Of a DNA stretch of 64,000 nucleotides, positions 18,919 to 32,500 are shown piece by piece (within the stretch, counting starts at the first letter, position 1; each line of letters opens with the position of its first letter). The notes under the pieces are model-generated. The model saw only the letters and a list, made by a program, of their open reading frames with translations, was not told the DNA's origin and ran no database searches. The position numbers were made by a program, and so were the translations under genes. Origin of the DNA: Marsupella aquatica (Eukaryota; Marchantiophyta); assembly GCA_973895155.1 (NCBI GenBank), contig OZ316892.1, forward strand, positions 13,020,001 to 13,084,000. The letters run 5' to 3'.

Positions 18919-21900
18919 TCTTCAAACTCTAAAAAGAATGATTAATTATTCCTATTGATAATCTTCACACTTTTAGTTATCTTAAAGAATATATTTTATT
19001 TTATTTACCTAAATGCAATAACCCTGGAAAACAATTATCACCATTTTGGGGAGATTGTTTGAAGTTGAAGCAACCCTATGTAAGCAAGCACTAAAATTAA
19101 ACACAAGTCCAAAATGACCCTCATGGTGGAGCAAAAGGTAAGAGCTCATGTCTAGAAATGATGAGTTCAGGACCTTAATTTTTTTCAGTATCCACTATGT
19201 CTGCCCAAACCCAAATATCTCCTCCCACATGTATTGCACAACATAAATGCAAAAGCGTCAGTTCAATCTGCTCTAAACGGCCCATAACCTGCAGATGAAG
19301 ATAATAATCTGAGTACTGGAAAGTCAACTCAATCCAGTATGCATGAATGAAGAAACCACAACATCAAAGTGCAACTTAAAAATGGAAAAACCTCTGTTCA
19401 ATTGGATTATTTTGTCAAAATGTGCCATAACCTGCAGCTGAAAAAGTAAACCTGAATACTGCAAAATCAGCTCAATTACAAGCCACTGTGCATGAATAAC
19501 CATAAAATCAAAGTGCAACTCAAAAAACTGTCATAAAAAATGCAAACAATTGCCTGAACTTAAATTGTACGAGCTGGACAAATATGTTGCAAAATGGGAC
19601 AGAAAAATGGGATGGAAAAACCCAATATCAGGGGATCCACAGGACAACGAGTGGCAGCTGCGGGATGTGCATGTGAGCAAAAAGAAAGTAAAAGCTTGGG
19701 ACCTCTTGCTCTTCTTGTGTAAACTGCCACCTGAAATGCAAAGAAAAACACATGGGAAAGGATGAATATGGGCTCCCTCCCTCCTATCTTCATGCATGCA
19801 GATGCAGTGGGACTGTAAGAGGACAAAATAATAAGAAAAACAGGAGGAAAATATGTGTGCCCTGATTTTCTAGTGCAAAACATGGCCCAACACTGCACTT
19901 TCAAAAGTCAGAATGCCAGACGGAAAACATGTGTATGTGTGTGCTAGAGCAACCGTGGGCAAGAGGATGTCTTTTGCAGGAGGGTGGGGCTATATATTGT
20001 AAATCAGTTTGCTTTGCACCAGGTAGACATTGCTGCAGTTGTGGACAGATAATTGAGCCACCTCCCTAAAATAACGAGGAAAGGGTCTAGAGGATGCATT
20101 GACAGAAGGATGCCATGCTACGTTTGGGAAGCAGATCAACGTTGAGGGTGGAAAAGTGCATACACAACAACATCCTCTCAATTCAGTTTGGCTTCAGAGA
20201 AGTTGCGCCACCATCATATGAAATTGTTAGCACAGTTGCAAAAAACCTTCTTTGAGAAAAAATCCTTACCAAGAACTAGTTTTTCTTGAATCAAAGGTAT
20301 AGTAGAAATTGACGTAGTGAAACGAACCAAAAACCGGTGGAATGCCAACGTTGGCTAGGAGCATTTAGTGAGTTGTTGTTTAACTTTGTGCTAGTAGGGA
20401 AAAATGAGCTATGTTTGAAGTGCTATAACTGCCCTGACCATTATTCAAGAAAAAATGCAAGAACAAAGGGAACTTGCTTCTAGAACATCTAACCTGAAGT
20501 AAGAAATCATCACCCAAACTACATACCTAGTGGGGATGTAGGGGAGATGCCATTGTCAAATGGAGAGATTCGGCCATGCTGGAAGCCATGTTGTTGCGGG
20601 ACACTGCTCAGCCCTCCACCAATTGTCCAGCACTTAGCCAAGCACTTGCTTATCATTGTTGTGCACAGATCACCTAAACTCACAAGTAAGATTACCAAAC
20701 TGAAGTTTGATACAAAGTTGTGACACATTATACAATCTAGAATTGGAAGAAGAAACTACACTTGACACTTGCATTTCTGGCGCACCAGTTACTGCAGTCT
20801 AATTCACCTGATTTTGCATGTTGTGGATAGTGTCCTTCCGGCCTTGGCAATTAATCTAGCAACGGAGGAGTGTCAAACCCCTAGCTATGGAAAATGACAA
20901 TTCTTCCAAAAGTCAAAGTCCCTACCCCCTAGCCTATCCCCTCTAATTCTAAACCCTCTAAAGTCCCCAAACAATGACCAGCAATCCATCCATGAAATCC
21001 CACATCCCATTCTATTTACATACTTAGTAATTCAAGTACTATTCCGCAACTCACTAACCAGTCACTCCACGCCTCAGTCTTCGCTTCTTGCTTTGCCTCT
21101 AACCAATGAGTTATTCAATCTTGGATTATACTATAAAATTGTTGAGAAAGCATTTGTAACGTGCAATCCAAATGACACCTAATGGTGGACCTAGCCACCC
21201 AACGCCCTCACCAAATGCAACAGTCTCTCCACAATACTCTTCGGACCTAGGTGCCAACACGAAACTCCACGCAACTTGGTGCCGTCTATCACTTGCTCTA
21301 TCACCGTTGGCAACAACTCACATACAAAACCGCAATTTCTCCTCAACACTACCATTGCTGATAGAGCCTCCTAGATCCACATGGCCCCACCATAAGCTGC
21401 AATTAAAGTTGACACCCATTGTTGTTCAAAAGAGCCTCTCAAGTGGGTGTTGTTCAAGCATCCCCACTTTCTATCCATCCTAGCTGATCGCCTTACTAGC
21501 TCAAACCTGACTATTGCAACAGTCTCCATGGATCCAATGCAACTGGGAATCCGAGGGCATTATGCACTTGGACCTCAACACCCAGGCCTACTCTACAATG
21601 CCTCCCCAACGCAAGCTCCCGCAAAAATTGAACATGGATTGGCTGCTATTTTGGTAGGATTGGCAAGCAAGCAAGATAGTTTGTGCAAACTGCAAGAACA
21701 AAAGGCACCCCAAGACCCAGATGAGATTAGGGGAGGTAAGTCTTCTTGAGAGATTTCCAACGCACACAAGAAGTCCTACAACGGACTTCCCATAGAAGAG
21801 ATAAATTGTCAATTCGGTGTCTCCCCTTGGTAGCAGGATTGCAACACTGCTTGACTTGGGCTCACCCTTGGACCATTGGAGACACCACTCCCCTCATATA

Positions 21901-22430
21901 TGCTTTTGGTGATCTGTCACCCCTTGACCAACTTTTGTTCCTTATTTTTTGGCCCCCACTAGGACTCCAACCAAGCCCACTAGGGATGAAGCCAACTTGT
22001 TAGGCCCATAATCTTCTTGTTAGGCGTCCGTAGGCGAAGTGCTTTGGCCCGTTGTCATCGGACTGACGCGGTGCTCATACCCAGGCCTCAAGACTCAACC
22101 CCAAGTCTTCACCCAACTGCCACTGATTCTCATGCATGATCCAAACTTTGTTACACTTAGGACCAGTGCTCTTACTCAAGCCCTAAGAACCCAGAGTCCA
22201 CTCGGGGGTCCAGACTGTTTGCCTTGAGCTTGGCCTCTCTCGTGGTCCAACCAACTCATAACGCCAATCCAAGTACCTTGTGCGCAATCGGGGCTCTGTG
22301 CATCACCTTTGCTACAACACCGTTCCCTTGCTCTCAAGTCTCCGCAAACTTAGTCCCTTCTGAATGCCAATCCTGGCGCCTGGACTGTAGAGGAGCTCAA
22401 CATTGGAGCAAGCGACGCCCGAGCTAAGTG
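18919..22430. other. spacer with no recognised gene
   Basis: AT-rich DNA up to about 20800, then a stretch with several short plus-strand Pro/Ser/Thr-rich frames (21172-22427) that overlap in different frames and have no family resemblance. I treat them as chance or debris of an old repeat. A tandem repeat lies at 19258-19535. Confidence 0.5.
19258..19535. repeat. two imperfect tandem copies of about 140 bp
   Basis: Copy 1 (about 19258-19388) and copy 2 (about 19395-19535) share CCATAACCTGCAG, then CTGAGTACTG/CTGAATACTG, CATGAAT and ATCAAAGTGCAACT in the same order, with point differences and short indels. Confidence 0.75.
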
Positions 22431-22439
22431 GTAGAGTAG

Positions 22440-24453
22440 TCGGGTTCTGAAACTTACCCCAACCTATATGGTAGCTTACTTTTCACAAAAGAGAGTGTGT
22501 TGAAGAACCTCTCATCTTCAACTTACCCATTCACTATGACCACCACAATTTCTTGAAGTTTAATCATTCACCCATCCCAGCTCTTATGAAAGGATTTGTC
22601 CCTGACCTCCTCCACATATGTGTCACGGGTTATCTTTGGGTTGAACTCCTGCTCTACCATGACCTTACTTTCAATGCCCTCCATTCTGAGCTTGAAGTAG
22701 CTCTGCTCTTCAAGCTCGGGCTTCAAGCTGCATGTTGAAATCCAAAACTGGACGAGTCACCTTGGTTTTGTCTCCTGCAACACCTCCATTTGACATTGTA
22801 CTGGCCGACAGAAACCATCATTGATTACCTCCATGTAGAGCGCAAAATTCTTCTCGGCATCCTCTCCATCCCAGTACTGTGGATGCACAATTCCTAAGGC
22901 ATTCAAGTGGTCAACATTAGGAAAGCAAGTATCCAAAACTTATTTAATGCAGGATTTAATGACCTTTTGAGCTGCTTCCTTCCAGCGGTTTGTCACCAGC
23001 AGACTATTTACAAAGTATCTCATCAAACCAATGAGTTGGATATGTATGATCTGCCTTTCAAAAACTCCACTCTAGTTTCCAAATCAGTTTGACTGATTAG
23101 TGTGTGACTTGTTGGATACAATCTCTAGACAAGGAGCTAGTATCCCTAGTGTGAACGAGGTTTGCAAATCCACATAAAATCAATGAAGCTTGGCTTGACA
23201 GACTTTCACCGCATTGACGTAGTCTTGGATCAATACATTTGAAGACTGTATAAACCGGATGAGACTATCCATAGACTTCAACAAAGGCAACACACAAGGC
23301 AAAGATAACAAAGTCTCCAGGTCCAACAAGGCAGCACTATTTAGACTTTGTTGTCATAAAAGGCAACATTAGACAACCCCTACTCCACCAGTTTCTTGTA
23401 TTCATGAAAAGCACTTTGCAATGGTGGTAACATCGAGGCTCAATGGATTTTGTGGTGTCCGCTGAATCTTGAGGCCCTGTGCCTTCAAGTCCTTTGCTAG
23501 TCATTGGACCTTGAGTTGCCGTTTGGGACTATATGCAAAATAGGCATGTAAATTGGTGATGAGATTCTCAAAGAATCCAACTTCTCCACACAAATATTTA
23601 GTTCTATGAACGCAACAATGTACGCCAATCATAAAGGAGCATTAATTACCACAATGCCGTCGAGATGGCCTTGGAAGACCGCAACACTTTGGACTAACAA
23701 GCTTTCAGGCTAGCTCATTCCAGCTCAGATTCCCAATCTTAAGTCAAAGTATCCTTCAGAACAACAATGATGGCTTCAACATTAGCTCCAAACGAGCTTT
23801 TCCAAGGAGAGAATGGAAGGAACCCTTTCCAAGTTCTCTGTGATGTGAAAATGGACACTAAGCCACTGTTGATATATTGTAATAGTAGGTACCTCATCAG
23901 CTGAGGTAGATAGAACCGCATAGAAAAATAGTCTCTCTGGTCTTCAACTCCACTATGTGATAAATTCTCTCTACTATGCCCCAACCCGCAGTAATGCTCC
24001 AATGCGTTGTTAGGGTATCAAAAACTTTCAGCTGGTGAAGAGCTTTGCCAGGACATAATTGTTTATTGGGTGACCCAATGTCAGCAGCATGAAAAGGAAA
24101 ACTGCACGAGTTTTTCTTTGACTATGACTTGGATCTATTGATGGAGAGGATTGCGGGGGCAATGCAACAAAAGCTTTCTCATGTTGGGTGGAGCCCAAGA
24201 AATAGAACTTGCCCTTTGCAAAGTACTGGCCTTGAACCACTATAGCGCTGATCAAGTCTCCTCCCTGCATGCTTCCATAGGCCGTTGATCTTTGGAACAT
24301 GCAATTTATCCCTTCAATCTTTGAACAAATTGTGCAACACACTTGCGTAACCTCTCCCTCTATGTTAAGTATAACAGCCCAAGGATGGACAACTGCCTGT
24401 CCTGGCTGGAAGTGCCTCTTCATCTCAGAGCTTTTTTTCCTATTCTTCACCAC
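22440..24453 (-). pseudogene. hAT-like transposase relic (TTF/BED-finger type)
   Basis: The N-terminus is the best preserved: EMKRHFQPGQAVVHPW, then a CCTICSKIEG finger segment and a GEYY-like GQYFAKG segment (24453-24150). Further down, in shifting frames, are SADEVPTI...WLSVHFHITENLERVPSILSLEKL (about 23900-23760), VAVFQGHLDGI and SPKRQLKVQ, LAKDLKAQGLKI (about 23680-23440), and near the end VEDERFFNTLSFVKSK (about 22530-22470), which is the hAT C-terminal dimerisation block. Stops and frame changes are frequent, so this is an old dead copy. Block order matches hAT-family transposases common in mosses and other plants. Confidence 0.75.
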
Positions 24454-25459
24454 CTCCTCGTGCCACTCTCTAATGATGGGAGGGTGGACACCAATGGGCT
24501 TGCCTACACAGGTGACAACTTTATCCTTGGCTGGTGAAGCAGCACCATGCCAGCCAATGATCTAGAGCCAAGAATTGCAAGGCTTGGGTGGCTCAGAAAG
24601 AAAGTACTTCACCATGAGGGTATTTGGGAGGCTAGCACTTGTCTTAGTCATCTTGTTGCACTACTTATGCCTCACTCTTTCAAACAGATTGCCCAAAATA
24701 ATCTCAACTTGCATGGAGCAATGAGATGTTACTAGCAGCAAGTCCTGAAAGCAATAAATTCAATGAAAAATTGTGAGGAGAGAAGGAAAATCTCTTGATG
24801 AAATAGATTGCAGTTGCAGCTGCATGTGTGCTCCCGCATCACTGAAATGAGATCTGACGCTCCTGCTCACCCCCTGAAATGAGATCTTAGGCTACGGCTC
24901 ACCCCCTGTCAGCTGATCCCCTTCTATTCATAGAGCACTCCATTATTATTGCCAACACTTTTCAAACTTGCGCCATATAAGAAAGAGACAAAAACCAACA
25001 AAAAACAAAACATTGGCTGCACATTTTCAGGACAACTATGAAGAATGCATATTAAATTCAACATCCTCCTGGCCCGGATGGAAAGGTGGAAAGAATAAAC
25101 CAAGAAGTTTTGGGAATATGCAGTTGCCCAACCCTAAACCCTAATACTGACCAGTGGCTGGTTGCCCAATGCCGGCTAAACCCTAAGTGGGAATGGTGTC
25201 AAATTTTGGTGATTGCATTTGGTGATTGCAAGCCAGTGAACGGTGGAATGGTAATGGTAATGGTAATGTATTATAAGCTCCGGGACCATGAAAGTCAAAG
25301 GAGCTGCCACAAAAAGTAAAGTACAATGCAATCAAAGAAAAGAGCAACCAAAAGAGATTGCTCAGAAGAGGACAACTATGTCCTCAAAGAAACTATGGAC
25401 CTAGAGAGCCCTGAAAGATTTTCCAAACCTATTCTCCTTTCCCTATCCACCGCAAAGAT
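24454..25459. other. spacer between hAT relic and LINE
   Basis: No gene is recognised. A (TGGTAA)3 stretch at about 25248-25268 could be the 3' tail of the LINE read on the minus strand (ATTACC repeats), but no target duplication was identified to support this. Confidence 0.4.
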
Positions 25460-27930
25460 TTATCTTCCAAGTTGCTGAGGGGGCAGACCAAACAATGCAT
25501 ACAAATCTTTCACCAAGATTTGAGATGCCATCCTAACCCCCTCATAAAACTTGCAAGCAATGAATACATGATATTCATTCTCTATACTAGAGCTATCACA
25601 TAGTTGACAAACCCTCTTTTTCCTGTCAATATCCTTCCATCTCCCTTGTTCTACTTCAAGGTGGTGTGAGCTTAGTCTATACTGAGCAATAAGTTGTCTA
25701 AGTTGTACTGAGATAGTGCTAGATAAGTATTCTTGTTCTCGATATTTCTTCATGGGGTTCACATCTCTCATGTAGTATTGCTGCCGTGGGCTAGGTTCAT
25801 GCCAAAGTTTGTGCAAAGCCTTTTGCTCAAGTTTTGCTCTTAGCTTGGTTGGGTGTGTTGGCCATTCATGTTCAGGAAAATCCCAAGCATGGGCCCACCT
25901 GCACACATCTGCATACCACCCTTTAGCTGAAGATGAGCGCAAGGCATGAAAAGGAAATCTGTTTTCCTCCAACTCTCTTACATGCATGATGTATTTGAGT
26001 GTGTGGAAGAGTGCCTCCACCTCCAAGGAAACAAGCCTGCCTCTGCAAGTGTAAGTGCATATGGGGTTTGTGACTTGATCCCAAGCTCCATCTCAAGAAA
26101 TAGCTTTTGCAGCCCCTCAATCTGTTGCCACCCAGATTTAGACACACCTGCTCCCCAAATTGGTGCTCTATAAAGAATGACTGGTTTCACCAAAGCTCCA
26201 AAGAGATGTTTCCTTAACCTCCAAGTGTGTAGACCAGCTCTTTTGCATTTGTTCATGAATGCATAAAAAGCTCTGTACCCATTGGCAGCCCTAGATTTTA
26301 CACATGAGGCCCAACTCAAGTTTTGAGAGAACTCCACCCCAAGGTATTTGTAGGTCCTCACAAATTCCACCAGATTCCCTTGGAAGTAGAGCTCTGGATT
26401 TTGTCGTGTGCCAATGCCCAAACACTTGGTCTTCTTGAGGTTGACTACCATCCCTGTTGCTTGACAAAACTCCTCCAAGGCATTGAGATGTCTTTGCAAA
26501 GCTTCTTGAGCATGAGCAAGTAGGACCACATCATCTGCAAATATAAGAAGTTGGAGGACAAACCTACCCAATTGAGTGCCCACTCCACCATGCTCCTCCA
26601 AAATGTTGTGTAGCTGATCAATGAAGATGCCAAAGAGAGTTGGTGAGAGAGGACAACCTTGGATCATCCCAAGAGTGCTCCAGATTTCTTCAGAGGTTTC
26701 CTTTGAAAGTTTGATGCGCACTTCTTGGTACAATTTAGAAACAGCTAACCTGAGCTCTTCAGGCACTTCCAACTCCACCATCCTATCCCAAAGCTTGGAT
26801 CGGGAAACTTTGTCAAAGGCCTTGGAGAAGTCCACAAACAAGCAAAATAATGGTTTATGTGGAGATTTGGCCTTTTCACACAACACCCTCAAGTAGAGAA
26901 TGTGATCCATAGTGCTTAATTCTCTCCTAAAACCTGCTTGTGAAGGTGCCCTTTTCATCTCACTCTCCAACCAAGAGCTTAATCTGGCTTCAAGTAGTCC
27001 TCCCAAAACTTTAGCAAAAGTATTGCCTACCATGATGGTTCTGTAGTTGTGCACATCGTCCTTGTTGCCTGCCTTGAAGATAGGCACCACTCTTCTAGTC
27101 ATCCAAGCTTTAGGTAAACCTAAAGCCATTGCTTGATTCAGCTCATGCACCAAGTTTGTTAGTAAAGAGGGTCCTCCCCACAAAAGAAGCTCCAAGTTCA
27201 GGCCCAACAGATCTTTAGCTTTCCCATGTTGCATGTGGGAAAGATGCACCTTCACCTCCCTCTCTATAAACTGAATGGTGTCCCCAAGGGGCAAAGGCAT
27301 GCCACTAGCATCTGGAAAGAAATACAAGGATGTGACATAGGTTACCAGGTAGAAATACAAGGATGTGACATAGGTTACCAGGTCCTGGTGATCCAAGGGG
27401 GGAGTAGTCTTGCCTGATTGCATTCTCTCCCAAAAACGTTTTGGATGTTTGATGAACTCCTCACATAGTGATTGTTGATGACTCTTCAAGAAGCACCTCT
27501 TCTTGTGTTTGATGAAATTCTTGTACATAGTGAATGCCAAAAGTCTCTTTTCCCCTGAATGTGATCTTGCTTGCATCCTCGCTCTAGCACAATCCTCGTC
27601 AAACCAAGCCTTCATGTTTTGCTTTCTAGGGGGTTTGGTGGAGAAAATAGAGGCTGCTGCTTGTGCTATGACTTCTGAGAGCTCAATCTGATCATCCAGG
27701 GTATGGAGAAGATGTTCAAAGTTGGCTTTGAAGATGATTTCTCTATCAGGGTCTAGAAACAGAGGTTTGAGTATTGACTTTCTATGCACTTTGTTTGGGA
27801 TTGTGATCAGGTCAAGATGGAACAACAAAGGCAAATGTGAAGACTCTGGTTGTTGATCAAGTATTTGAAAATCAACCACTCTAGTGACAGAGGTAGGTGA
27901 CCAATGCCTTCGCCTTACCACACATGTGCT
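25460..27930 (-). mobile_element. 5'-truncated non-LTR retrotransposon (LINE) with reverse transcriptase
   Basis: The long frame 27921-25978 starts inside the end of an endonuclease domain (QPESSHLPLLFHLDL). The RT follows: WMTRRVVPIFKAGNK, QAGFRRELSTMDHI, CLFVDFSKAFDKV (motif A Asp), GMIQGCPLSPTLF (motif B) and LIFADDVVLLA (catalytic FADD). A one-base frameshift near 26000 moves to the frame 26026-25460, which carries the C-terminal zf-RVT-like part (VCQLCDSSSIENEYHVFIACKFY). The endonuclease N-terminus is missing, as usual for 5'-truncated insertions. With only one frameshift and a 33-bp duplication it is younger than the copia and hAT copies. Confidence 0.88.
27318..27383. repeat. perfect 33-bp tandem duplication inside the LINE RT frame
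   Basis: The 33-bp unit 27318-27350 is repeated exactly at 27351-27383, adding 11 residues (LVTYVTSLYF type) in frame between the linker and the RT fingers. Confidence 0.92.
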
Positions 27931-29591
27931 GACGAACCCTTGTGTGCCAGAAGTGGAAGAGTGGCAAATGTGGCAAAGGTGAGAATAGTAGGTGGAATTT
28001 TGGATACAAAAATACTCTGGTGCAAACGGCTTCCCTTTACAGTGGCAGAAGGTGCTGCATGATCGTTTGCGTTGTTAACATAAGTACAAGGCATCAAGAC
28101 CTCCTTAAAAACAGTAACCGAGAGAGCAATTTCTGTCAACTCATTAAATGGACATCATGTATGTTTACATCAAAGTGAAGAGAGAATGTTGTCCAGTGCA
28201 AAACTGTGTTGGGAGTTTTCAGGACCAAAGAAAAAACAGCAGACCTGTTTGCTCAAGTTATTACAGGTAGGTAGCAATGTATGCCATCTAAGAGGTATAA
28301 CATCATCACACTTTCTTTTTGTTCGAAGTGTTTAAGGTGTTCCAATTCTAATTCAAGAATTGTAAGGTAGTCTCCCTAGTGTTACTATTGCGATATTTGC
28401 TGACCTGGGTAAGAATGGAAGCACCCTCTGAAATACACCACGATCATTCGATATAGGAATCTAAATTTTTTAACCAAACCATTTCATGCAGGTATGTTCT
28501 AGCAAACTGGGCCTGTCGAGATTTGAGACCTATCGTCCAGCCCACTCAAGTGTCCGCTAGAGGATTTCGGTGCTTTAGTCATGGCTCTTTGCAGGACAGT
28601 ATGGTGGCATAGGATTACTCAAGTCGTCTACCCAGTAGTCCGCAAGAACTTGGAGCATCGGTCCGGCCTAAATAAACCAATATGGAATGTTCGACAAAAC
28701 TCAGATGGACTCGGCGATGAGCGCTGACGACTAATTATATACGTAACGATATCTTTATTATCTTCTTGCACGAATGATAGTGCGAACAGTTGATCCGAAA
28801 GAGGGAGGGGGCATCTGAGCCTCGATTACTGCTTCCCACAAAAAACTTCATGAACCAGTGGTACTTGGGAACATTAGTTGGGAACACACCACTAAATGGC
28901 CATATCATTCAACACAGCAATGATGGTCCCCAATATCCAACATGCAAATACTAAGACGACGAATTCACAGAAATAAACTCTTTGTTCAAGTGTGGAACTT
29001 TATATACATTCACTTGGTTTACAGTACACCACATCGGAACAATCCAATGGTAAGGAGTCATGAATTTTGTCCTCTACCACTAGAGCCTTAGAATGAAGTG
29101 AAAATGATAAAAGCTACAAAGTGGAATAATTTATTTTGCGCCAGGAGAAATCCATCCACTTGCATGATGGGAGCGCCCCCATCCAAGGCTACCAACAAGA
29201 TAAGCATCCAGAAGATTCCATGCCCAGCCAAAATACTGATTCCAACTTTAAAGCCTAACAGTAAAGCAGCAGACCAAGCCAAAAATATTGATTCCAACTT
29301 AGAAGCCCTACCAGTCCTGAATCTGGACTTCAAATGGTTTCATGGCGAGCCCAACTCTAGTCAAAACCCAGAGTTCCCAGCCCCATCCGCCCCAACTAGA
29401 GGAGAGAGTGTCTAAAGGTTACGGAAAGAGAGCTTACTGAAAGATTCAAGTATCCGACAGAACACACTTAGCTCTTCTAGTGAACCCCCACCACCAAAGC
29501 CCTATTCTTTCCCAAAATTTACAAAAGTAAATGTGCCTCCATCAAACTCGTGCGTTCCTTCATGGTACTAAAGGGAAAAAAACCTCCCCGA
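27931..29591. other. spacer downstream of AGO1, includes its 3' UTR
   Basis: No ORF with family resemblance. The part just below 29592 must include the 3' UTR of AGO1 on the minus strand; I could not choose a polyadenylation site. Confidence 0.5.
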
Positions 29592-32500
29592 TCAGCAATA
29601 GAACATCACCTTCTTCACATTTTCCTTTAGGGCGGGAAGCGGCCGCACAGATCCCCCACCAGGGGCCCTAGTGCTCCTAGCACCGGAACTCCCAGTTGTG
29701 ACAGTTCTACCTGTTGGTCCAATCCCGCTGGGCAATGACCCACTGTCTGAAGCTTCCGGCTCCATGTAAAACCTTGCCCGGAAGGCAGCCAAATGCGCAT
29801 AGTAGGCAGGTGGTACTGAGAGCAAAATATAGGGTCAGGACAACCGACAAGACTGGTGTGACATCTGTTAAACAGTAGTGAGTTTCGAAGACAAATATAA
29901 AAGGCAGATATAACTCATAAAATACAAAGAACATTGTTTACGATTGTTACTTACCAATAGAAACCGATCTGGTACATCGTGCATACCTGTGAAAGGGGAA
30001 AGTTGGTTAGGACTTAAAAGATACCCTACCCTAGTCCACAATACGCAGTGCAACACTAAACGCTTTCCACAATACACATCTATATGCAATGCTCATATCC
30101 ATAAAGAGGAGATTTGGCTACTGTACCCAATTTTCTTCAGAGGCAATGCAGCAAAGTTTTGGTTACTTACGTGTAACAAAGATTATTGGTTAAGGACTGC
30201 AACTCATCCGCCTTGAAATTATTTTCATCCCACAGCACATGATAATGCGCTGGCCTGCTGGTTCCCTGCTCACAGCGAAAGAGAGTAAATTACCAGTGAA
30301 CTAGATGGTAGTTCTAAGTTTGGAGCGAAAAAGACGTAAACAAGACAACCGAAGGACCAATAATCGTTCCACACACTTCCCTATGAACACGTAACGCTCA
30401 CCTGTATACCAGCATGGCTGCAAAGGTAGAAATCGAACTCGGTAGGATGGCAGATTTTTGAATCAACCACCGTACCTACAAAAATGCAGCCCCAGACTTA
30501 GGGTCAACTATATGGCCTAGAGCACTAGATCATCCACGGACGTGCCCGAATCAGGTACACCATTGCTTCTCTATCCTTGTCTCTTCATCCAAGAACTAGT
30601 AGAAACAGAAGTGTGGAGTTTAGCGTAAATAAACTAACCGGGTAAAATGTTGCCACTCTTATCGGTCATGTTGCGATCATTGTGGTTACTTGCAAAGAGG
30701 CGAGTGTGATGCCGTTTTTGCACCACAACAAAAGTCACTGGGGGCTGATAATTTGCTTCGAGTGATGCACATGCCTGTTCAAGCATAAAATTCATTAGAA
30801 GTCCCCTCAGCTGTATATTTTGAATTCAGACATCCACAAGACTATAAAGAGCATCTAACCTTCCGAATAGCATCTAGCTCGTGCAGTAACACTTGATAGA
30901 ACTGCCCCTCGCTGACACCATCCCTGAAAAAACGACAATATAGGCAAATGGGTCAATTGTCCAAGACTTCTTAAGAAAGTACTCAGTACGAGGGGTTAAC
31001 CCTCACCCGGGGTACCTGACTGGGCACTTCTCTCATAATAATGAAACCGCAGTCCACAAACGGCTCCATTCACTGCTTCTTTGTCATCCTCAGGAGGACT
31101 CAATGCTTCCACTACCTACACAAAAAGCTTCGATATTCACAAAGAGTACCGTACGTATCAGAGAACATTACCTGTAAAAGATAATCCTCTGGGGCTTCTG
31201 TGAGGTCGCTTTCTTAAATGACATGAGAAGCTCCCTGGACGTTAAACAGATGAACGCTATAAGCCGTAAAATTTGCGAACGATTTGCGAACGACTTACAT
31301 CATGAATAAGGTAAAGTGCTCAACACAATTCAAACGATCAATCAGAACAAGTTTAAATGAAAGTCAATAGAAAACTAAAAAGCTGAGGAAAGTAGAGGAC
31401 GAACTTGATCATCCCCCCGGACTGAGGGCCACGCTGAGGATCAACCCAAGACTTGAATAAATCTTGGATCAATTCTTGCCGATGTGCTTGAGCGCACACC
31501 AGTCCAGCATACTTCGTCACTTCTGGCCAATCTTGCGAAGCAACGACCTGTTGTACGTGTCAGTATTCTCTTTTCGTTTCCTTCAACATGTATGCGGACA
31601 ACGACAAATTGGTCAGAGCAGACGCTCAGGCGAGGAAACAACACGGTTAACACTCTTGATGATCTCGGGTAAAATTTCACTTACTGCAGCAATCGATGGA
31701 CTGCTATCTTCCCCAGGATGAGGATGTGTGACATCCGCGCCAAAAATGATGGTAGGCACATCGCTAACAAGAGGAATCTTTCTTGTTAGCGCGTCGACAA
31801 GTACTGTGTTCCTACCACCAACCTGAGGACAACACGATTTGAAGCGGTAAGAGACCCCAACAACTTCATTATGACGAGGCAAACTATTATCTCAGCTAAC
31901 CATCATCATCACTCCAAATCATTTAAAGGTCCAAACAAAACAAAACCCATGAAGTGTAGCGAAGAAAAAATCTGACTTACTTTCACATTGATTTTAAGTG
32001 CAACATTGGCAAGGTACTGCTTGCTCATTTTGTACACGTGCTTCGTGAGGCAACACTGAGAAACCACACCCAAGTCCGTCTCACATATTCTTTTCAGATC
32101 ACCTGGAACATGTATTTGCCAACATATGAGGAAGTATGAATGCACGAGTCACCGGCCTGAGAGAAGGTCACGAGGAGGAAGAATGAGCCAAAATCTTTCC
32201 ATAGACAATTTGTTTAGACGCACCGTATAGGGCACCGTTATTGTCAGGTAGTATAACAACAAGAAGCTCCAGATCCTTCCCCTTGGTTCGGATTTGTGCC
32301 TCTCTAAACACTTGCTTCAGGGCACGTTCAACTTGATCTTGCCGGGCCATATGGATCGGCATAACGGGCTCTTGCGTGAAGTTCTGTTCAGAATAAACCA
32401 GAGATTTAACAATTGGTTCATCAACGAGAAGAAACATAATTATTACTCACATGCCACCTTTCAGAAGTCAGAACCGAGCAAGAAACACATCAAGACGTTA

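Noticed and set aside
21172-22427. Protein-coding gene from consecutive plus-strand ORFs
   Set aside because: The frames overlap in different phases, lack family resemblance and the composition is Pro/Ser/Thr-rich throughout.
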